This document shows, one piece after another, positions 1-10,324 of a stretch of 64,000 nt of DNA. The translations under genes and the position numbers were made by a program. The DNA comes from JBQTGK01 sp052400665 (GTDB lineage Bacteria; Bacteroidota; Bacteroidia; Bacteroidales; Marinifilaceae): assembly GCA_052400665.1 (NCBI GenBank), contig JBQTGK010000001.1; one strand, written 5' to 3'. Positions within the stretch are counted from its first letter, which is position 1, and every line of letters starts with the position of its first letter. The notes under the pieces were generated by a model. That model saw nothing but the letters and a program-made list of their open reading frames with translations. It did not search any database and was not told the origin of the DNA.

Positions 1-1
1 G

Positions 2-1714
2 ATAATTGCAGGAATTGCATCAAGTTCAGATAAAGCTGTTGATATTAAAGATAAAAGTATTCTTGAAATTAAGCTAAATAAACAACTTGCAGACCGATCG
101 TCCGATAATCCGTTTGATGATTTAGACTTACCTGGAATGAACAATAAATCGACAGTTGGCCTTACGACAATTATAAAAAGTATTGAAAAAGCAAAAACCG
201 ATGATAAAATTAAAGGTATCTACTTGAATATTGGAGAAATATCTGGAAGTTTTGGAGGAATTGCTTCTATTGAAGAAATTAGAAATAAATTGAAAGAATT
301 TAAAGAAAGTGGAAAATTTATTCTTAGCTATAACAACTACGGTTATTCACAAAAAACTTATTATTTAAATTCTGTTGCTGATAGTATTTACCTAAATCCT
401 GAAGCTGGTTTGTTTATTGTTGGTATGGGCGGAGAAATGACATTCTATCGTAAATTTTTACAAAAAATTGGTGTAGAAGCTCAAGTTATTCGCGTTGGAA
501 AATACAAATCGGCTACCGAACAATTTTTCAGGGATGACATGAGTGCTGAAAGTCGCACACAAACAATGGCTTATATTGGAGATATTTGGAATCAAATTTT
601 GACTGGTATTTCAGAAGAAAGAGGTATTTCTGTAAAGAAATTAAATGAGTTAGTTGACAACTTTGCAATCAGAAAAGCCAGCGATGCAAAAGATAATAAC
701 TTAATTGATGGTGTAATTTATCAGGATGAAATGAATGCTAAATTACGCAAGCTTACAGATATTAAAGAAGGTAAGAAGCTTAGATTAGTTAGTATTTCAG
801 ATTATTCTAAATCGCCAGATGCAGATAAAAAATATTCGAAGAATAAAATTGCTGTTGTTTATGCAAGTGGAGCTATTGGGATGGAACAAAGCGAAACTGC
901 CATTGGTCCAGAGCTAGCAAATTCAATTCGTAAAGCTCGTCGCGATTCAAGTATTAAAGCCATCGTTTTACGTGTTAATTCACCAGGTGGAAGCGCATTG
1001 GTTTCTGATATTATCTGGAGAGAAGTTGAATTGGCATCTCAAGTTAAGCCAGTAATTGCATCGATGGGTGATGTTGCTGCTTCTGGTGGTTATTATATTT
1101 CTTGCGCTGCCGACACTATTGTTGCTGATAAAAATACAATTACCGGTTCAATTGGAATTTATGGATTGTTTTTCTCAGGTGAAGAATTAATTAAAAATAA
1201 ACTGGGTTTAACTACAGATTCTTTCGGAACCAATAAACACTCTGCTTTTGGTGGTGGCAATCCTTTAATGGTTTTACCAATATCGTCAAGAAAATTTACT
1301 CCAACTGAAAAAGAGATTATTCAGGGCATAATTAATAATGGCTACGATACATTCCTAACACGCGTAGCTGATGGACGAAAGAGATCTAAAGAAGAAATTC
1401 ATGAAATAGCACAAGGTAGAGTTTGGAGTGCCACAGATGCGAAAGAAAATGGTCTGGTTGATGTTTTAGGTGGTTTGGAAACAGCTATCGAAATTGCGAA
1501 AGAAAAAGCCGGTTTAGAAGAATACCGATTGGTTTCTCTTCCTAAACAAAAAGATCCAATTGAAGAATTAGTTAAAGGATTAACTGGAGAGGTAAAAATT
1601 AAAATTCTTAAGAATGAACTTGGGGATACTTACAAATTCTACGATCAAGCTCAAAACCTAATTAATCTAGGAGGAATTCAGGCGCGTATACCTTACCAAA
1701 TTGAATTGAATTAA
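2..1714 (+). CDS. sppA: Signal peptide peptidase SppA, 67K type (5' end outside window)
   Basis: Membrane-bound serine protease of the ClpP/crotonase fold that degrades signal peptides left in the membrane. The reading frame is open from base 2, before the first in-window ATG at 137, so the gene is cut by the window edge and the N-terminal membrane anchor is missing. Two tandem S49 domains are visible. The N-terminal half carries the general-base lysine in GKYKSATEQF (codon 506-508); the C-terminal half carries the nucleophile serine in AASGGYY (codon 1082-1084), preceded by RVNSPGGSA, which is the expected Ser/Lys dyad of the long E. coli-type SppA. A strong terminator follows directly. Identification is secure; only the upstream part is unknown. 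Confidence 0.95.
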   Translation: MIAGIASSSDKAVDIKDKSILEIKLNKQLADRSSDNPFDDLDLPGMNNKSTVGLTTIIKSIEKAKTDDKIKGIYLNIGEISGSFGGIASIEEIRNKLKEFKESGKFILSYNNYGYSQKTYYLNSVADSIYLNPEAGLFIVGMGGEMTFYRKFLQKIGVEAQVIRVGKYKSATEQFFRDDMSAESRTQTMAYIGDIWNQILTGISEERGISVKKLNELVDNFAIRKASDAKDNNLIDGVIYQDEMNAKLRKLTDIKEGKKLRLVSISDYSKSPDADKKYSKNKIAVVYASGAIGMEQSETAIGPELANSIRKARRDSSIKAIVLRVNSPGGSALVSDIIWREVELASQVKPVIASMGDVAASGGYYISCAADTIVADKNTITGSIGIYGLFFSGEELIKNKLGLTTDSFGTNKHSAFGGGNPLMVLPISSRKFTPTEKEIIQGIINNGYDTFLTRVADGRKRSKEEIHEIAQGRVWSATDAKENGLVDVLGGLETAIEIAKEKAGLEEYRLVSLPKQKDPIEELVKGLTGEVKIKILKNELGDTYKFYDQAQNLINLGGIQARIPYQIELN

Positions 1715-1738
1715 ACTCAAAATTATACACTAATTAAA

Positions 1739-1767
1739 AATCCTCATGAAATTGAGGATTTTTTTTA
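1739..1767 (+). terminator. Intrinsic terminator after sppA
   Basis: Seven-base arms AATCCTC (1739-1745) and GAGGATT (1754-1760) enclose an eight-base loop and run into a T tract. The position, 25 bases after the sppA stop, fits factor-independent termination. Confidence 0.85.
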
Positions 1768-1864
1768 TGCAATAATACCCACGAACTTAGTATCTTGTTA
1801 AAAATATTGGCATCTTTAATTCTATTAAATACTTTTAGATAACTCTATACATTAAAATAGTAAG

Positions 1865-1872
1865 TAAATTTG
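1865..1872 (+). promoter_or_regulatory. Possible -7 element upstream of lpxK
   Basis: TAAATTTG matches the Bacteroidetes -7 consensus TAnnTTTG and lies 60 bases before the lpxK start, after the sppA terminator. No clear TTTG -33 element is seen at 17-21 bases upstream, so this is a weak call. Confidence 0.35.
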
Positions 1873-1931
1873 TCTCTGAAAAATATAAAATCAATTTATA
1901 TTTTTGATTTTACAGCCTAAATTAGGATTGA

Positions 1932-3059
1932 ATGAAAGCACTATCTCGTTTATTAAAGAGCCTACTTATTCCGTTTAGTTTACTTTACGGCTTCATTGTT
2001 GCTTTCCGAAATTTACTCTTCGACATTAATATTCTATCTAGTTGCGAATTTAAAATTCCAATTATTTCGGTTGGCAACATTACAGTTGGCGGAACAGGAA
2101 AAACACCTCATATCGAATATCTTATAAATTTATTAAAAGACGATTATAAAGTTGCCACTTTAAGCAGAGGCTACAAAAGAAAGACCAATGGCTTTATTCT
2201 TGCCGATGAAAATTCTACAGCAACTCAAATTGGCGACGAACCCATGCAGATTAAACGGAAGTTTCCTAGTATTTTGGTTTCGGTGGATCGAAAAAGAGTA
2301 AATGGTGTTAAAAATCTATTAAATACCGAGCATGGAAGCGACTTAAGTACTATTCTTTTAGACGATGCCTTTCAGCACAGGCACATTAAACCCGGATTAT
2401 CAATTTTGTTAATTGATTACAATAGACCAATTACCCGCGATTTTATGCTTCCTTACGGCAGGCTTAGAGAAAGTGCAGACGAAAGAAGCAGAGCGAATAT
2501 TATTATTGTAAGCAAAGCTCCTGCAAATATGACTCCCATTGAAAGAAGAATTATTGTGAAGGAACTAAATATCTTACCCTATCAAAAATTATATTTTACC
2601 TGCCTCGACTACGATAGCTTGCAGGCTGTTTTTAATGAACAGGCCATAAATATTATAAATGAAGATTGGGGCAAAGAAAATTTCTCTATTCTTCTGGTAA
2701 CTGGCATAGCAAATCCTAAACCTTTAAAAGAATATCTTGATAATTTCTCAGATGTTGTTGAAGAAATTCACTTTCCTGATCATCATGCTTTTGATAAGAA
2801 AGATATTGATCAGATTCAAAAACGATTTAAAGAACTAAAGGGCGAAAATAAAATTATTATTACCACAGAAAAAGATGCTACACGAATTTTTGATATGAAT
2901 ATCGATCAGGATATCATCAAGAAACATCTCTTTTACGTTCCTTTACGAATAAAATTTTTAAACGAGGACAAATCCTTATTCGATAATCAGATATTAAATT
3001 ACGTTCGAAAAAATAAACGATCCAGTAATTTACATAATATAAAAACAGATTCAATATAA
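1932..3059 (+). CDS. lpxK: Tetraacyldisaccharide 4'-kinase (lipid A biosynthesis)
   Basis: LpxK phosphorylates the 4' position of the tetraacyldisaccharide-1-phosphate lipid A precursor at the inner face of the cytoplasmic membrane. The N terminus has the family's membrane-associating stretch (KSLLIPFSLLYGFIVAFRN), followed by a P-loop VGGTGKTP at about residues 52-59. SRGYKRK, DDAFQHR and TTEKDATR are further family signatures. At 375 residues it is of normal length for Bacteroidetes LpxK. It has its own terminators on both sides, so it is probably transcribed alone. Identification is secure. Confidence 0.96.
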   Translation: MKALSRLLKSLLIPFSLLYGFIVAFRNLLFDINILSSCEFKIPIISVGNITVGGTGKTPHIEYLINLLKDDYKVATLSRGYKRKTNGFILADENSTATQIGDEPMQIKRKFPSILVSVDRKRVNGVKNLLNTEHGSDLSTILLDDAFQHRHIKPGLSILLIDYNRPITRDFMLPYGRLRESADERSRANIIIVSKAPANMTPIERRIIVKELNILPYQKLYFTCLDYDSLQAVFNEQAINIINEDWGKENFSILLVTGIANPKPLKEYLDNFSDVVEEIHFPDHHAFDKKDIDQIQKRFKELKGENKIIITTEKDATRIFDMNIDQDIIKKHLFYVPLRIKFLNEDKSLFDNQILNYVRKNKRSSNLHNIKTDSI

Positions 3060-3060
3060 A

Positions 3061-3086
3061 AAAGGGGAATCAACATTCCCCTTTTT
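3061..3086. terminator. Bidirectional intrinsic terminator (lpxK / large surface protein)
   Basis: AAAGGGGAA (3061-3069) and TTCCCCTTT (3076-3084) form a nine-pair stem with a six-base loop. A/T runs on both sides let it serve lpxK on the plus strand and, about 130 bases downstream of its stop, the convergent large gene on the minus strand. Confidence 0.85.
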
Positions 3087-3218
3087 ATAATACCGTTAAA
3101 TAACCACTACATTAAATAACGGTTAACTTCAATGATAACATTCTTTATAATAGAAAATTACAACTTTAATTATTTAATGTCAATCTTTATTTGAAATTTT
3201 GTTGAAAAAATTAATCTT

Positions 3219-6200
3219 TCAAAATTTTCCTCCTAATACACAGGTTTTCTTAAAGGATTTTACCTCTCCATCGGCATTAAATAATTCTATATATATCATA
3301 TAAATACCAATTGCTAATCTTTCTTTTTTAGCACCTAAACCATCCCAGTGCACTTTATCTTCAGAAGCCAGATAAAGATTACTTGCCAATTTTCTTACCT
3401 CTTTACCAATTGAATTATAAATGCGAATATTTACAACATAAGCATCCTCTTGCAAATTAAAAATAATGTATAAACGATCATCTTTTCCATCATTATCAGG
3501 TGAAAATATTTTTGTGGATAGACTTACTTCCTCATCCTCATTTTCGATATCATCATAAACAGAATTTTCCAGACCCGGTGTACCAAAGCCAATATTCTGG
3601 GCTGCCGACTGCCAATTAGATTCATTATTTGTTTCAGCATTCGGATTTATTCTTTCCAAAGCGACCCCATCGACAGAAGCTAATAAATCAAAATGCATTT
3701 CTTCTTTATATGCAAAATCGTCTATTATCTCAAAATCACTTAAAAGAACAACACGCCCTTCCTTATCGCTATAATTTGGAATTTTTGTTTCATGAAAAAC
3801 CTCTGGATTACTCGTGTAATAATTCTCAAGTATATTAACAGTATCTGCCGAAAGTAAAATAAATGAGTTCGGATAAAACAAAAGTTGATTATCAGATACT
3901 TTTACACTATCGATAAGTATTAAATTCTCATCTCTTTTTGCTAAATACACTTTTGATAAGTCGATAATTTTATCCGACACATTATACAATTCAACGTAAT
4001 CAGATCCTCCGGAGATCGGATTAAATAATACTTCATTTATTACAATATCGCCTTTTGAAACATCAAGTGGCACCCAAAATTCATATTCTTTTACAGATAA
4101 AGAATTACCTGCTAAATCGCTTATTGCATCTGAAAAAATAATTTTATATCTGGAATTACCAATAAAATCTGCTTGAAAATACAAATCAAAACGTTGTCCT
4201 ACCCCATCAACATTTAGAATTTCGATGGGATTTTCTGAATCTGGCAATAATTCAATATTTTTAAGATTAGCTAATCCTTCCAAGTCCATTGGCTCTGAAA
4301 AAAGTATAGTTATAGAAGAAGATGAGATTAATACAAGCTTCTCAATTCCTGGAGAATTCTGATCTCTATTTTCAGCATCAACTGAATTTATTTTTCCAGG
4401 AGTTCCTCCATTAATATCTACCGAAGCCAACCAATTAGGCTCTTGCCATGAAATATTCAATGGATCGATTCGCTCTAAAGACCAACCTCCATCTTCTTTT
4501 TCGGCCGACTTGTACCAGGAATCGGAATAAGTAATTTTATCAATTTGTTTGTCTTCTGCAGATAAAATTTCTACTTCGGAGCCAGAATTGGTTAAACCAG
4601 GAAAACTTGTTACTGACAAAACATTTCCATATTCGGCGAAAGATTCTGCAGACGTTGTTGAGCAAAGGATTAAATAAGAATTGCCAGCGATGGTATCGAC
4701 AGGTAAAGTTGTTTTTTTCTCTCCAACTTTCAAACTCCAGTTTTCTAACGAAACAGGATAACCCTGAGTATTGTACAATTCGATGAACTCATATTCGGGC
4801 AGGCCATTGCCTGGACTTGGGTCGGCCATTATTTCGTTAATTNNNNNNNNNNNNNNNNNNNNNNNNNNNNNNNNNNNNNNNNNNNNNNNNNNNNNNNNNN
4901 NNNNNNNNNNNNNNNNNNNNNNNNNNNNNNNNNNNNNNCGGAGCCAGAATTGGTTAAACCAGGAAAACTTGTTACTGACAAAACATTTCCATATTCGGCG
5001 AAAGATTCTGCAGACGCTGTTGAGCAAAGGATTAAATAAGAATTGCCAGCGATGGTATCGGCAGGTAAAGTTGTTTTTTTCTCTCCAACTTTCAAACTCC
5101 AGTTTTCTATCGAAACAGGATAATCCTGAGTATTGTACAATTCGATGAACTCATATTCGGGCAGGCCATTAGTTGGACTTGGGTCGGCCATTATTTCGTT
5201 AATTACTACATCGAACATGTTTGCGGGTGCTAAATATTCGAACGCAACAGAATCTTTCTTATTTATTGCACCTCTTATATCTGTAATATTAAAAATATCA
5301 AGCACATAATCACCCGTCTCTAAATTGGAACTCATCAATAATAAAACCTGCGATTGATTTTCTCCTTCGGAAATAGAATAATCAGTAAATTCAATGTCAT
5401 TAATCGTAAGTTTAAAATTATCTGGCGACAATATCATTTCATTATCGATATCTTCAGAAAAATAGATCACAATTGAATCCCTTCCAACTATATCGTATGA
5501 TTTTATAAAAGGAACGGTATTTCCCGATTCTATTTTTAAATCGTCGAACCAAAGATCTCCTGCTCTTGATGCTGTTTCAAAATTAAATTGTAATCCATAA
5601 AACCAATTTTGAATATCGGTATTAATACTGGAATTTGTAGTTCCTGCCTGTAACCAATTCTCTGATTCTCCCAAACGATTATAAGTCAACACCCAAGTTC
5701 CGTCTGCCTGATATTCAACCTGAACTGCCACATTTTCGAACTCATTCCAATTAAAATCAGAACTTATTAATTGCTCTGGTGTTTTATCTTTTTCGGTTTT
5801 CCACAAAGTCAGAATATCATTCGTTCCACTTAGATTAACCCCAACCGAATATTTAATATCAGCATTATGCGGATTAGAATTATTCATGAAAAGATGAAAC
5901 TGGAAAGAATTCCCCGAGGAAGGATCCCACTCCCCATTTCGAATTACAAATGTCCATTGCATATTTCCCGAATTAGACTTATAATCTGTAATTTCCCCGG
6001 TAATATAACTCGTTCCATTCTGATTGGTTAGGTTATGTTTTAAAGAGTAATTGCCACTAATTGGCTCATAGCTGGAGATTGTCCAGTCGGTAGAATTTTG
6101 CCAATTATCCAGATTAGAACTTTCAAAATCCTGATAAATATTTATGGCATCTTCTCCCATAAAGATAAGACAGGTATCACCTAAATATTCCGATTTTAAT

Positions 6201-9112
6201 TCCATAGAAAAAACCTGATCACCAATATATTTTAGCGAATTAATTTCAGCAATTCCATTTTCAATATTTGGTTTAGGCTCAGAATATTTTAAAGAACCAT
6301 CTCCACTAATAAGATCTAAATCGAAAGCAAGACTTGCATCAGTATCAATATTTTCATTGGCATCGCAGGCAGCAATTTTTACTGCGAACATATCGGAGCT
6401 ATCGGAAACCAAATAGGGTGTGGAAATAAAACTGAGTTTACTAACTTCCACTTCGATATGGAAAATCTCTGAAACAATATTATCATCAAATACTTCGGAT
6501 AATTTTGAGCTATTACTTCCTGTTTTCCATTCATAATCCTCTTTGGGGATTTTAATCTGAAATGTTTTATTATCGGGCAGTTGACTTTTTCTGAAATAAA
6601 TACACAATTGAAAGTCTTGTTCAGAAGAGTTGGCTATTTCAAAAAGACCTTTGGATGAGTTAAACCTCAAGTAATCTTCCTCGATATCTGTTGTTGATGC
6701 AATAATTTTCCCATCTGATTTTATTACGGCACCAGCAATATGATTTCTCCAGTTAAAAGAATTAACTGTTTCTTCCTTATAAAACCTCAGGCTTGTAATA
6801 GTAGTTGGCAATTCATCATGATCTCCGGAATCGGTAATTTTAAAATTGAGAACCGGAATAGCCAATTCCTGATTGGTACTTAAAGGATTTAATGTGGTTT
6901 GATTTATCACCTCTGTGAAGGTGACAGTTGAATTATTATCTACGCCAGAAATATTATCACTTAAAATTGTTTTTAAGTCTTCAGATTCGGCCTGTAGTGT
7001 AAAATTCTCGGCCTTGTCATAAATTAGATCATTCCAAATAAATCTCCCCTCCGAGATCTCACGTAAAAGCGCAAATGAAGATGTTAAGTTTCCTGTTCCA
7101 GAAGCAATACTTAAGCTAATCTGATTTTTTGAATTTGTATCAATATTTCCAAACTGATCTAATAATTCAATTTCAACAAAAAATTCTTCCTGATAATTAA
7201 CAGACTTAGGAATTTCGCTGAATTTCATTTCAGTTCCAATTACATCGCAAATAAATTTCGGGCCTGTTATATTATCTATAAACTCTGGTTTTAGTCCACT
7301 TCCCTGAGAATCTATCGCCCAATTTTCTCCAGATTTATCAATTTGCATTTGTAAAATCTCTCCATCTGTAATCTTTCCCTCTTTCAAATAGCAATAAATG
7401 GAATATACTGCAGAATCGTCACTAGCTATTTCTCTACCACTTTCCGAATCGGCGAATTCTATTTCTAAAAAATCATCTTCGAAACTAAATACTGCTTCTA
7501 AATCTACATTGTTGCGCACAATATAAAATTCACCAATGGATTTGTCCCAATCAAGCTGATTATTCTCTGATTCCTGAATTCTGATTTTTTTTAGATAAGT
7601 AGAAACTCCATCCTCACCACCATCAAAAACAGAAAAACGAAAAACTTCTTTTCTGTCTTCTTCAGCAATCCTCAAAGAAGACAAAAGAGTGTCGGTAGGA
7701 TTCCAGTTCGCCGATATAACCTCCGAGTTAAACGTATTATAAATGATTATATCATCGGAAATAATATTTGGTAAGGGTTCACTTTCTGCCAATAATTGAA
7801 TAGTATCCACCTTCTGATAGTATAAAGAGTCGAAAATAGCTTTCCCTTCGGATAAAAATTGGGTAAAATCCGAATCTGAAAATAGTTGCGAATCCCCTGA
7901 ATATAAACTCAAATTTACCTCCCCTGTATAATCTTTATCTATATTTTGAAAAGTATCAACAGCAAAAAGGCTTGCTGCAAAATATTGATTTCGTTCAATA
8001 TTATCTGAAATATCGGCAAAAATCAATTCCGATGCTTCAACATCAACTTTATGCACTGCAGACTTAAGTTCTGGGTTGGTTTCCCTAAAATCGGAACCAT
8101 CATTAAAAACCTCAAATCCTTTTGCATCTTCAGCAATTTTAAAGCCTATGGTTTTACCATCTTCCAGATAATTGGCTGAATTTAAATAACAACGCAAATC
8201 AAAACTCACTTTCTCGCCATCGGGGATTTCAATTTGACCTTTTGTAAAATCAAGAAATATTGAGTCAGTAGTTATTGAAACATTTTGAGGTGTAATCTGA
8301 CTGCCAGAAGCAAATAACAATAAGCCACCCAATGAGTTTTGCCAATCTAAAGAATTATCCGGATTTGAATTAAAAAAGGTAATTCGGGAAATAGTAGTGG
8401 AATTTCCATCTGTTGCGGCATCTGTTTCATCAATATCAAATAAAAAACAACTTATGGCTTCTTCCGGAGTATCTGTTTTAGAATCAATAGTCTGAGAAAC
8501 AACAGGATTATCTGCCAAATTAATTTCAGTTAAACGATCTGCTTCTATTACAACAGGTTCTCCACTTACAATAATATCATCAAAATAAACTTTATTACTC
8601 GATAAAGAATTATTTAATCGCACTACAATAACAAGACTCGAAGCATTTAAACCAGATACCTGGGCTTCACTGTTATCCCAATTACCAATATTTTCGGCAT
8701 TACTATCAAAAGCAATTTCGCTACCTCCATCAAGTTTGTAGAAACACTTAATATATTTTTCATCGTTAGTAGAAGTTCCGGTTTCTGCTGTTATAATACT
8801 TATTGCACAATTGGTAAAATTTGAAATATCAATGCTCCTACTTTCCCATACAGCCTCACCATCGCAATCTACTGCCTCAAGTCTTCCTCCACTAGTTTCC
8901 ACAACTTTTACGTAATCAGCATCATCCTCCAAGTCGCAATTTGTAACATCTAAAGTCCAGTCAACAACATCGATCATATCGGAACCATTACCCCAATAGC
9001 CTTTATTTAAATCACTAGAAAAATCTTTTGTCCAAATATCATCTGCAAATACTGTATTAGTAAACAGTAAAATCAAGATTAATAACAATTTCGAGGAAAG
9101 AGTTTTTTTCAT
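3219..9112 (-). CDS. Giant secreted surface protein with repeated modules and lamin-tail domains (interrupted by assembly gap)
   Basis: One long secreted protein, read from 9112 down to the TGA at 3219-3221, with a run of N at 4843-4938 inside it. It begins with a classical signal peptide (about residues 1-23, ending VFA). Then come a putative beta-sandwich (about 25-185), three diverged modules repeating every 265-266 residues (about 203-985), a jelly-roll-like domain (about 995-1170), a CopC/SbsC-like Ig domain, two nearly identical lamin-tail domains flanking the gap, another Ig-like domain, a third lamin-tail domain, and a C-terminal FlgD-like region with FSPDNDGKDD. That last region resembles the C-terminal export domains of type IX substrates. 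Total length is at least about 1930 residues. Upstream and downstream parts are in different frames as written, which the uncertain gap length explains; both flanks are long and open. The function is unknown; surface attachment is an inference. Confidence 0.8.
4577..4842 (-). repeat. Lamin-tail repeat, second copy in protein order
   Basis: 266 bases that match 4939-5204 without indels at 259 positions by direct comparison. It encodes INEIMADPSP followed by an N-terminal lamin-tail domain segment and continues into the rest of that domain. The copy ends exactly at the gap. Confidence 0.95.
4843..4938. other. Assembly gap (96 N)
   Basis: Run of unknown bases inside the large surface-protein gene. 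The bases on its two sides are the outer ends of a 266-base near-identical repeat, so the assembler probably failed in a tandem duplication. For the gene to stay in frame the true gap must leave a remainder of 1 when divided by 3; 96 does not. Confidence 0.98.
4939..5204 (-). repeat. Lamin-tail repeat, first copy in protein order
   Basis: Partner of 4577-4842. The seven base differences fall in five codons and all change the amino acid (protein order first/second copy: T/G, D/G, I/L, A/V, A/T). The copy starts exactly at the other edge of the gap; its downstream half is missing in the N run. Confidence 0.95.
6158..8506 (-). repeat. Three diverged ~265-residue modules in the large surface protein
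   Basis: Protein-level tandem repeat. Equivalent landmarks recur at a constant spacing: DWQNSLGG / DWDKSIGE / NWRNHIAG at about residues 256, 521 and 787, and DTFQNID / DQFGNID / DANENID at about 386, 652 and 917. Each module begins with a beta-rich part and ends with an Ig-like part closing in an LxAES-like strand. Sequence identity between modules is low, so the duplication is old, in contrast to the lamin-tail pair. Confidence 0.75.
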
Positions 9113-9125
9113 GAGAAATTACCTT

Positions 9126-9133
9126 TAAATTTG
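9126..9133 (+). promoter_or_regulatory. Possible -7 element upstream of asd
   Basis: TAAATTTG fits TAnnTTTG and lies about 75 bases upstream of the chosen asd start, in the 95-base divergent interval shared with the large surface-protein gene. No good -33 element is visible. Confidence 0.35.
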
Positions 9134-9207
9134 TTTTGCTTTTTTGGTTAAAAGCTAATTTAACTATAAACCGATTTATAATCAAGTATTTAAAGCATTA
9201 TTATGTT

Positions 9208-10197
9208 ATGAGAATTGCAGTTGTAGGAGCTACGGGCCTTGTGGGCCAGAAAATACTGGAAGTTTTAGAGGAGAGAAATTTTCCGGTTAGTGAATTATTC
9301 CCTGTTGCCAGCGAAAAGTCTGTTGGTAAGGAAGTTGCCTTTAATGGCAAGAAGTATAAAGTTATTGGAATGGAAGATGCAATTAATTTAAAACCACAAA
9401 TTGCAATTTTTTCTGCTGGTGGCGATACTTCATTAAAATTTGCTCCTGAGTTTGCTAAAGTGGGCACTACTGTTGTCGATAATTCTTCAGCCTGGAGAAT
9501 GGATGAGAGCAAAAAATTAGTTGTCCCAGAGATTAATGCTTGCGAGTTAAGCAAAAATGATAAGATTATTGCAAATCCGAATTGCTCGACAATTCAGATG
9601 ATCGTTGCTTTGGCACCATTACATAAAAAATATAAAATGGAACGCCTTGTAATATCTACTTACCAGTCGATTACTGGTACTGGCGTAAAGGCTGTTAAGC
9701 AATTCGAGAACGAAAGACAGGGAATAGATGGGGAAAAAGCATATCCTTATGAAATAGACAAAAATTGTCTTCCTCATTGCGATGTATTTACCGACAATGG
9801 CTACACTAAAGAAGAAATGAAACTGGTAAACGAAACCAGAAAAATTTTAAAAGACGATAGCATCAGAATTACAGCAACAGCTGTTCGTGTTCCTGTTGTA
9901 GGGGGGCATAGTGAAGCGGTAAATGTCGAGTTTGCTAATGACTTTGAGCTTGCCGAAGTAAAAGATATTTTAACTAAGGCAGATGGAATTATTGTTCAGG
10001 ATGATATTGAGAATAATGAATATCCAATGCCAAAATACTCTCATGAAAAAGATGAAGTTTTTGTGGGTCGTATTCGTAGAGATTTCTCTAATCCAAACAC
10101 ATTAAATATGTGGGTTGTAGCAGATAATCTACGAAAAGGAGCAGCTACCAATGCTGTTCAAATAGCAGAATATTTAGCCAAACATCAGTTGGTATAA
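9208..10197 (+). CDS. asd: Aspartate-semialdehyde dehydrogenase
   Basis: Reduces aspartyl phosphate to aspartate semialdehyde with NADPH, the branch-point step to lysine/diaminopimelate, threonine and methionine. I place the start at the ATG at 9208 because the protein then begins MRIAVVGATGLVG, the family's nucleotide-binding N terminus; an upstream in-frame start at 9136 would add 24 residues with no family equivalent. The catalytic cysteine is in NPNCST (about residue 126), and DNSSAWRMD and GGHSEAVN are further active-site motifs. Length is 329 residues, normal for the family. A terminator follows at once, so it is probably monocistronic. Confidence 0.96.
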   Translation: MRIAVVGATGLVGQKILEVLEERNFPVSELFPVASEKSVGKEVAFNGKKYKVIGMEDAINLKPQIAIFSAGGDTSLKFAPEFAKVGTTVVDNSSAWRMDESKKLVVPEINACELSKNDKIIANPNCSTIQMIVALAPLHKKYKMERLVISTYQSITGTGVKAVKQFENERQGIDGEKAYPYEIDKNCLPHCDVFTDNGYTKEEMKLVNETRKILKDDSIRITATAVRVPVVGGHSEAVNVEFANDFELAEVKDILTKADGIIVQDDIENNEYPMPKYSHEKDEVFVGRIRRDFSNPNTLNMWVVADNLRKGAATNAVQIAEYLAKHQLV

Positions 10198-10202
10198 ATA
10201 AT

Positions 10203-10233
10203 AAAAAAGCCGATACAAAGTATCGGCTTTTTT
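10203..10233 (+). terminator. Intrinsic terminator after asd
   Basis: GCCGATAC (10209-10216) pairs perfectly with GTATCGGC (10220-10227) around a three-base loop, with A bases before and a T run after. It may also act on convergent hflX transcription. Confidence 0.9.
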
Positions 10234-10324
10234 ATGCGAAGTAATTAACAAAAGAAAATTACATGATCATTCGTAGCTTTAATCTACTGATCGCAAGATG
10301 CTACTATTCGGCAACTTAAAGATC

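Noticed and set aside
4771..5148. Plus-strand frame across the N run
   Set aside because: It reads through unknown bases and is antisense to the lamin-tail repeat; it has no independent support.
3219..9112. Pseudogene by frameshift
   Set aside because: The change of frame coincides exactly with a run of N of uncertain length; both sides are long, open and have normal composition.
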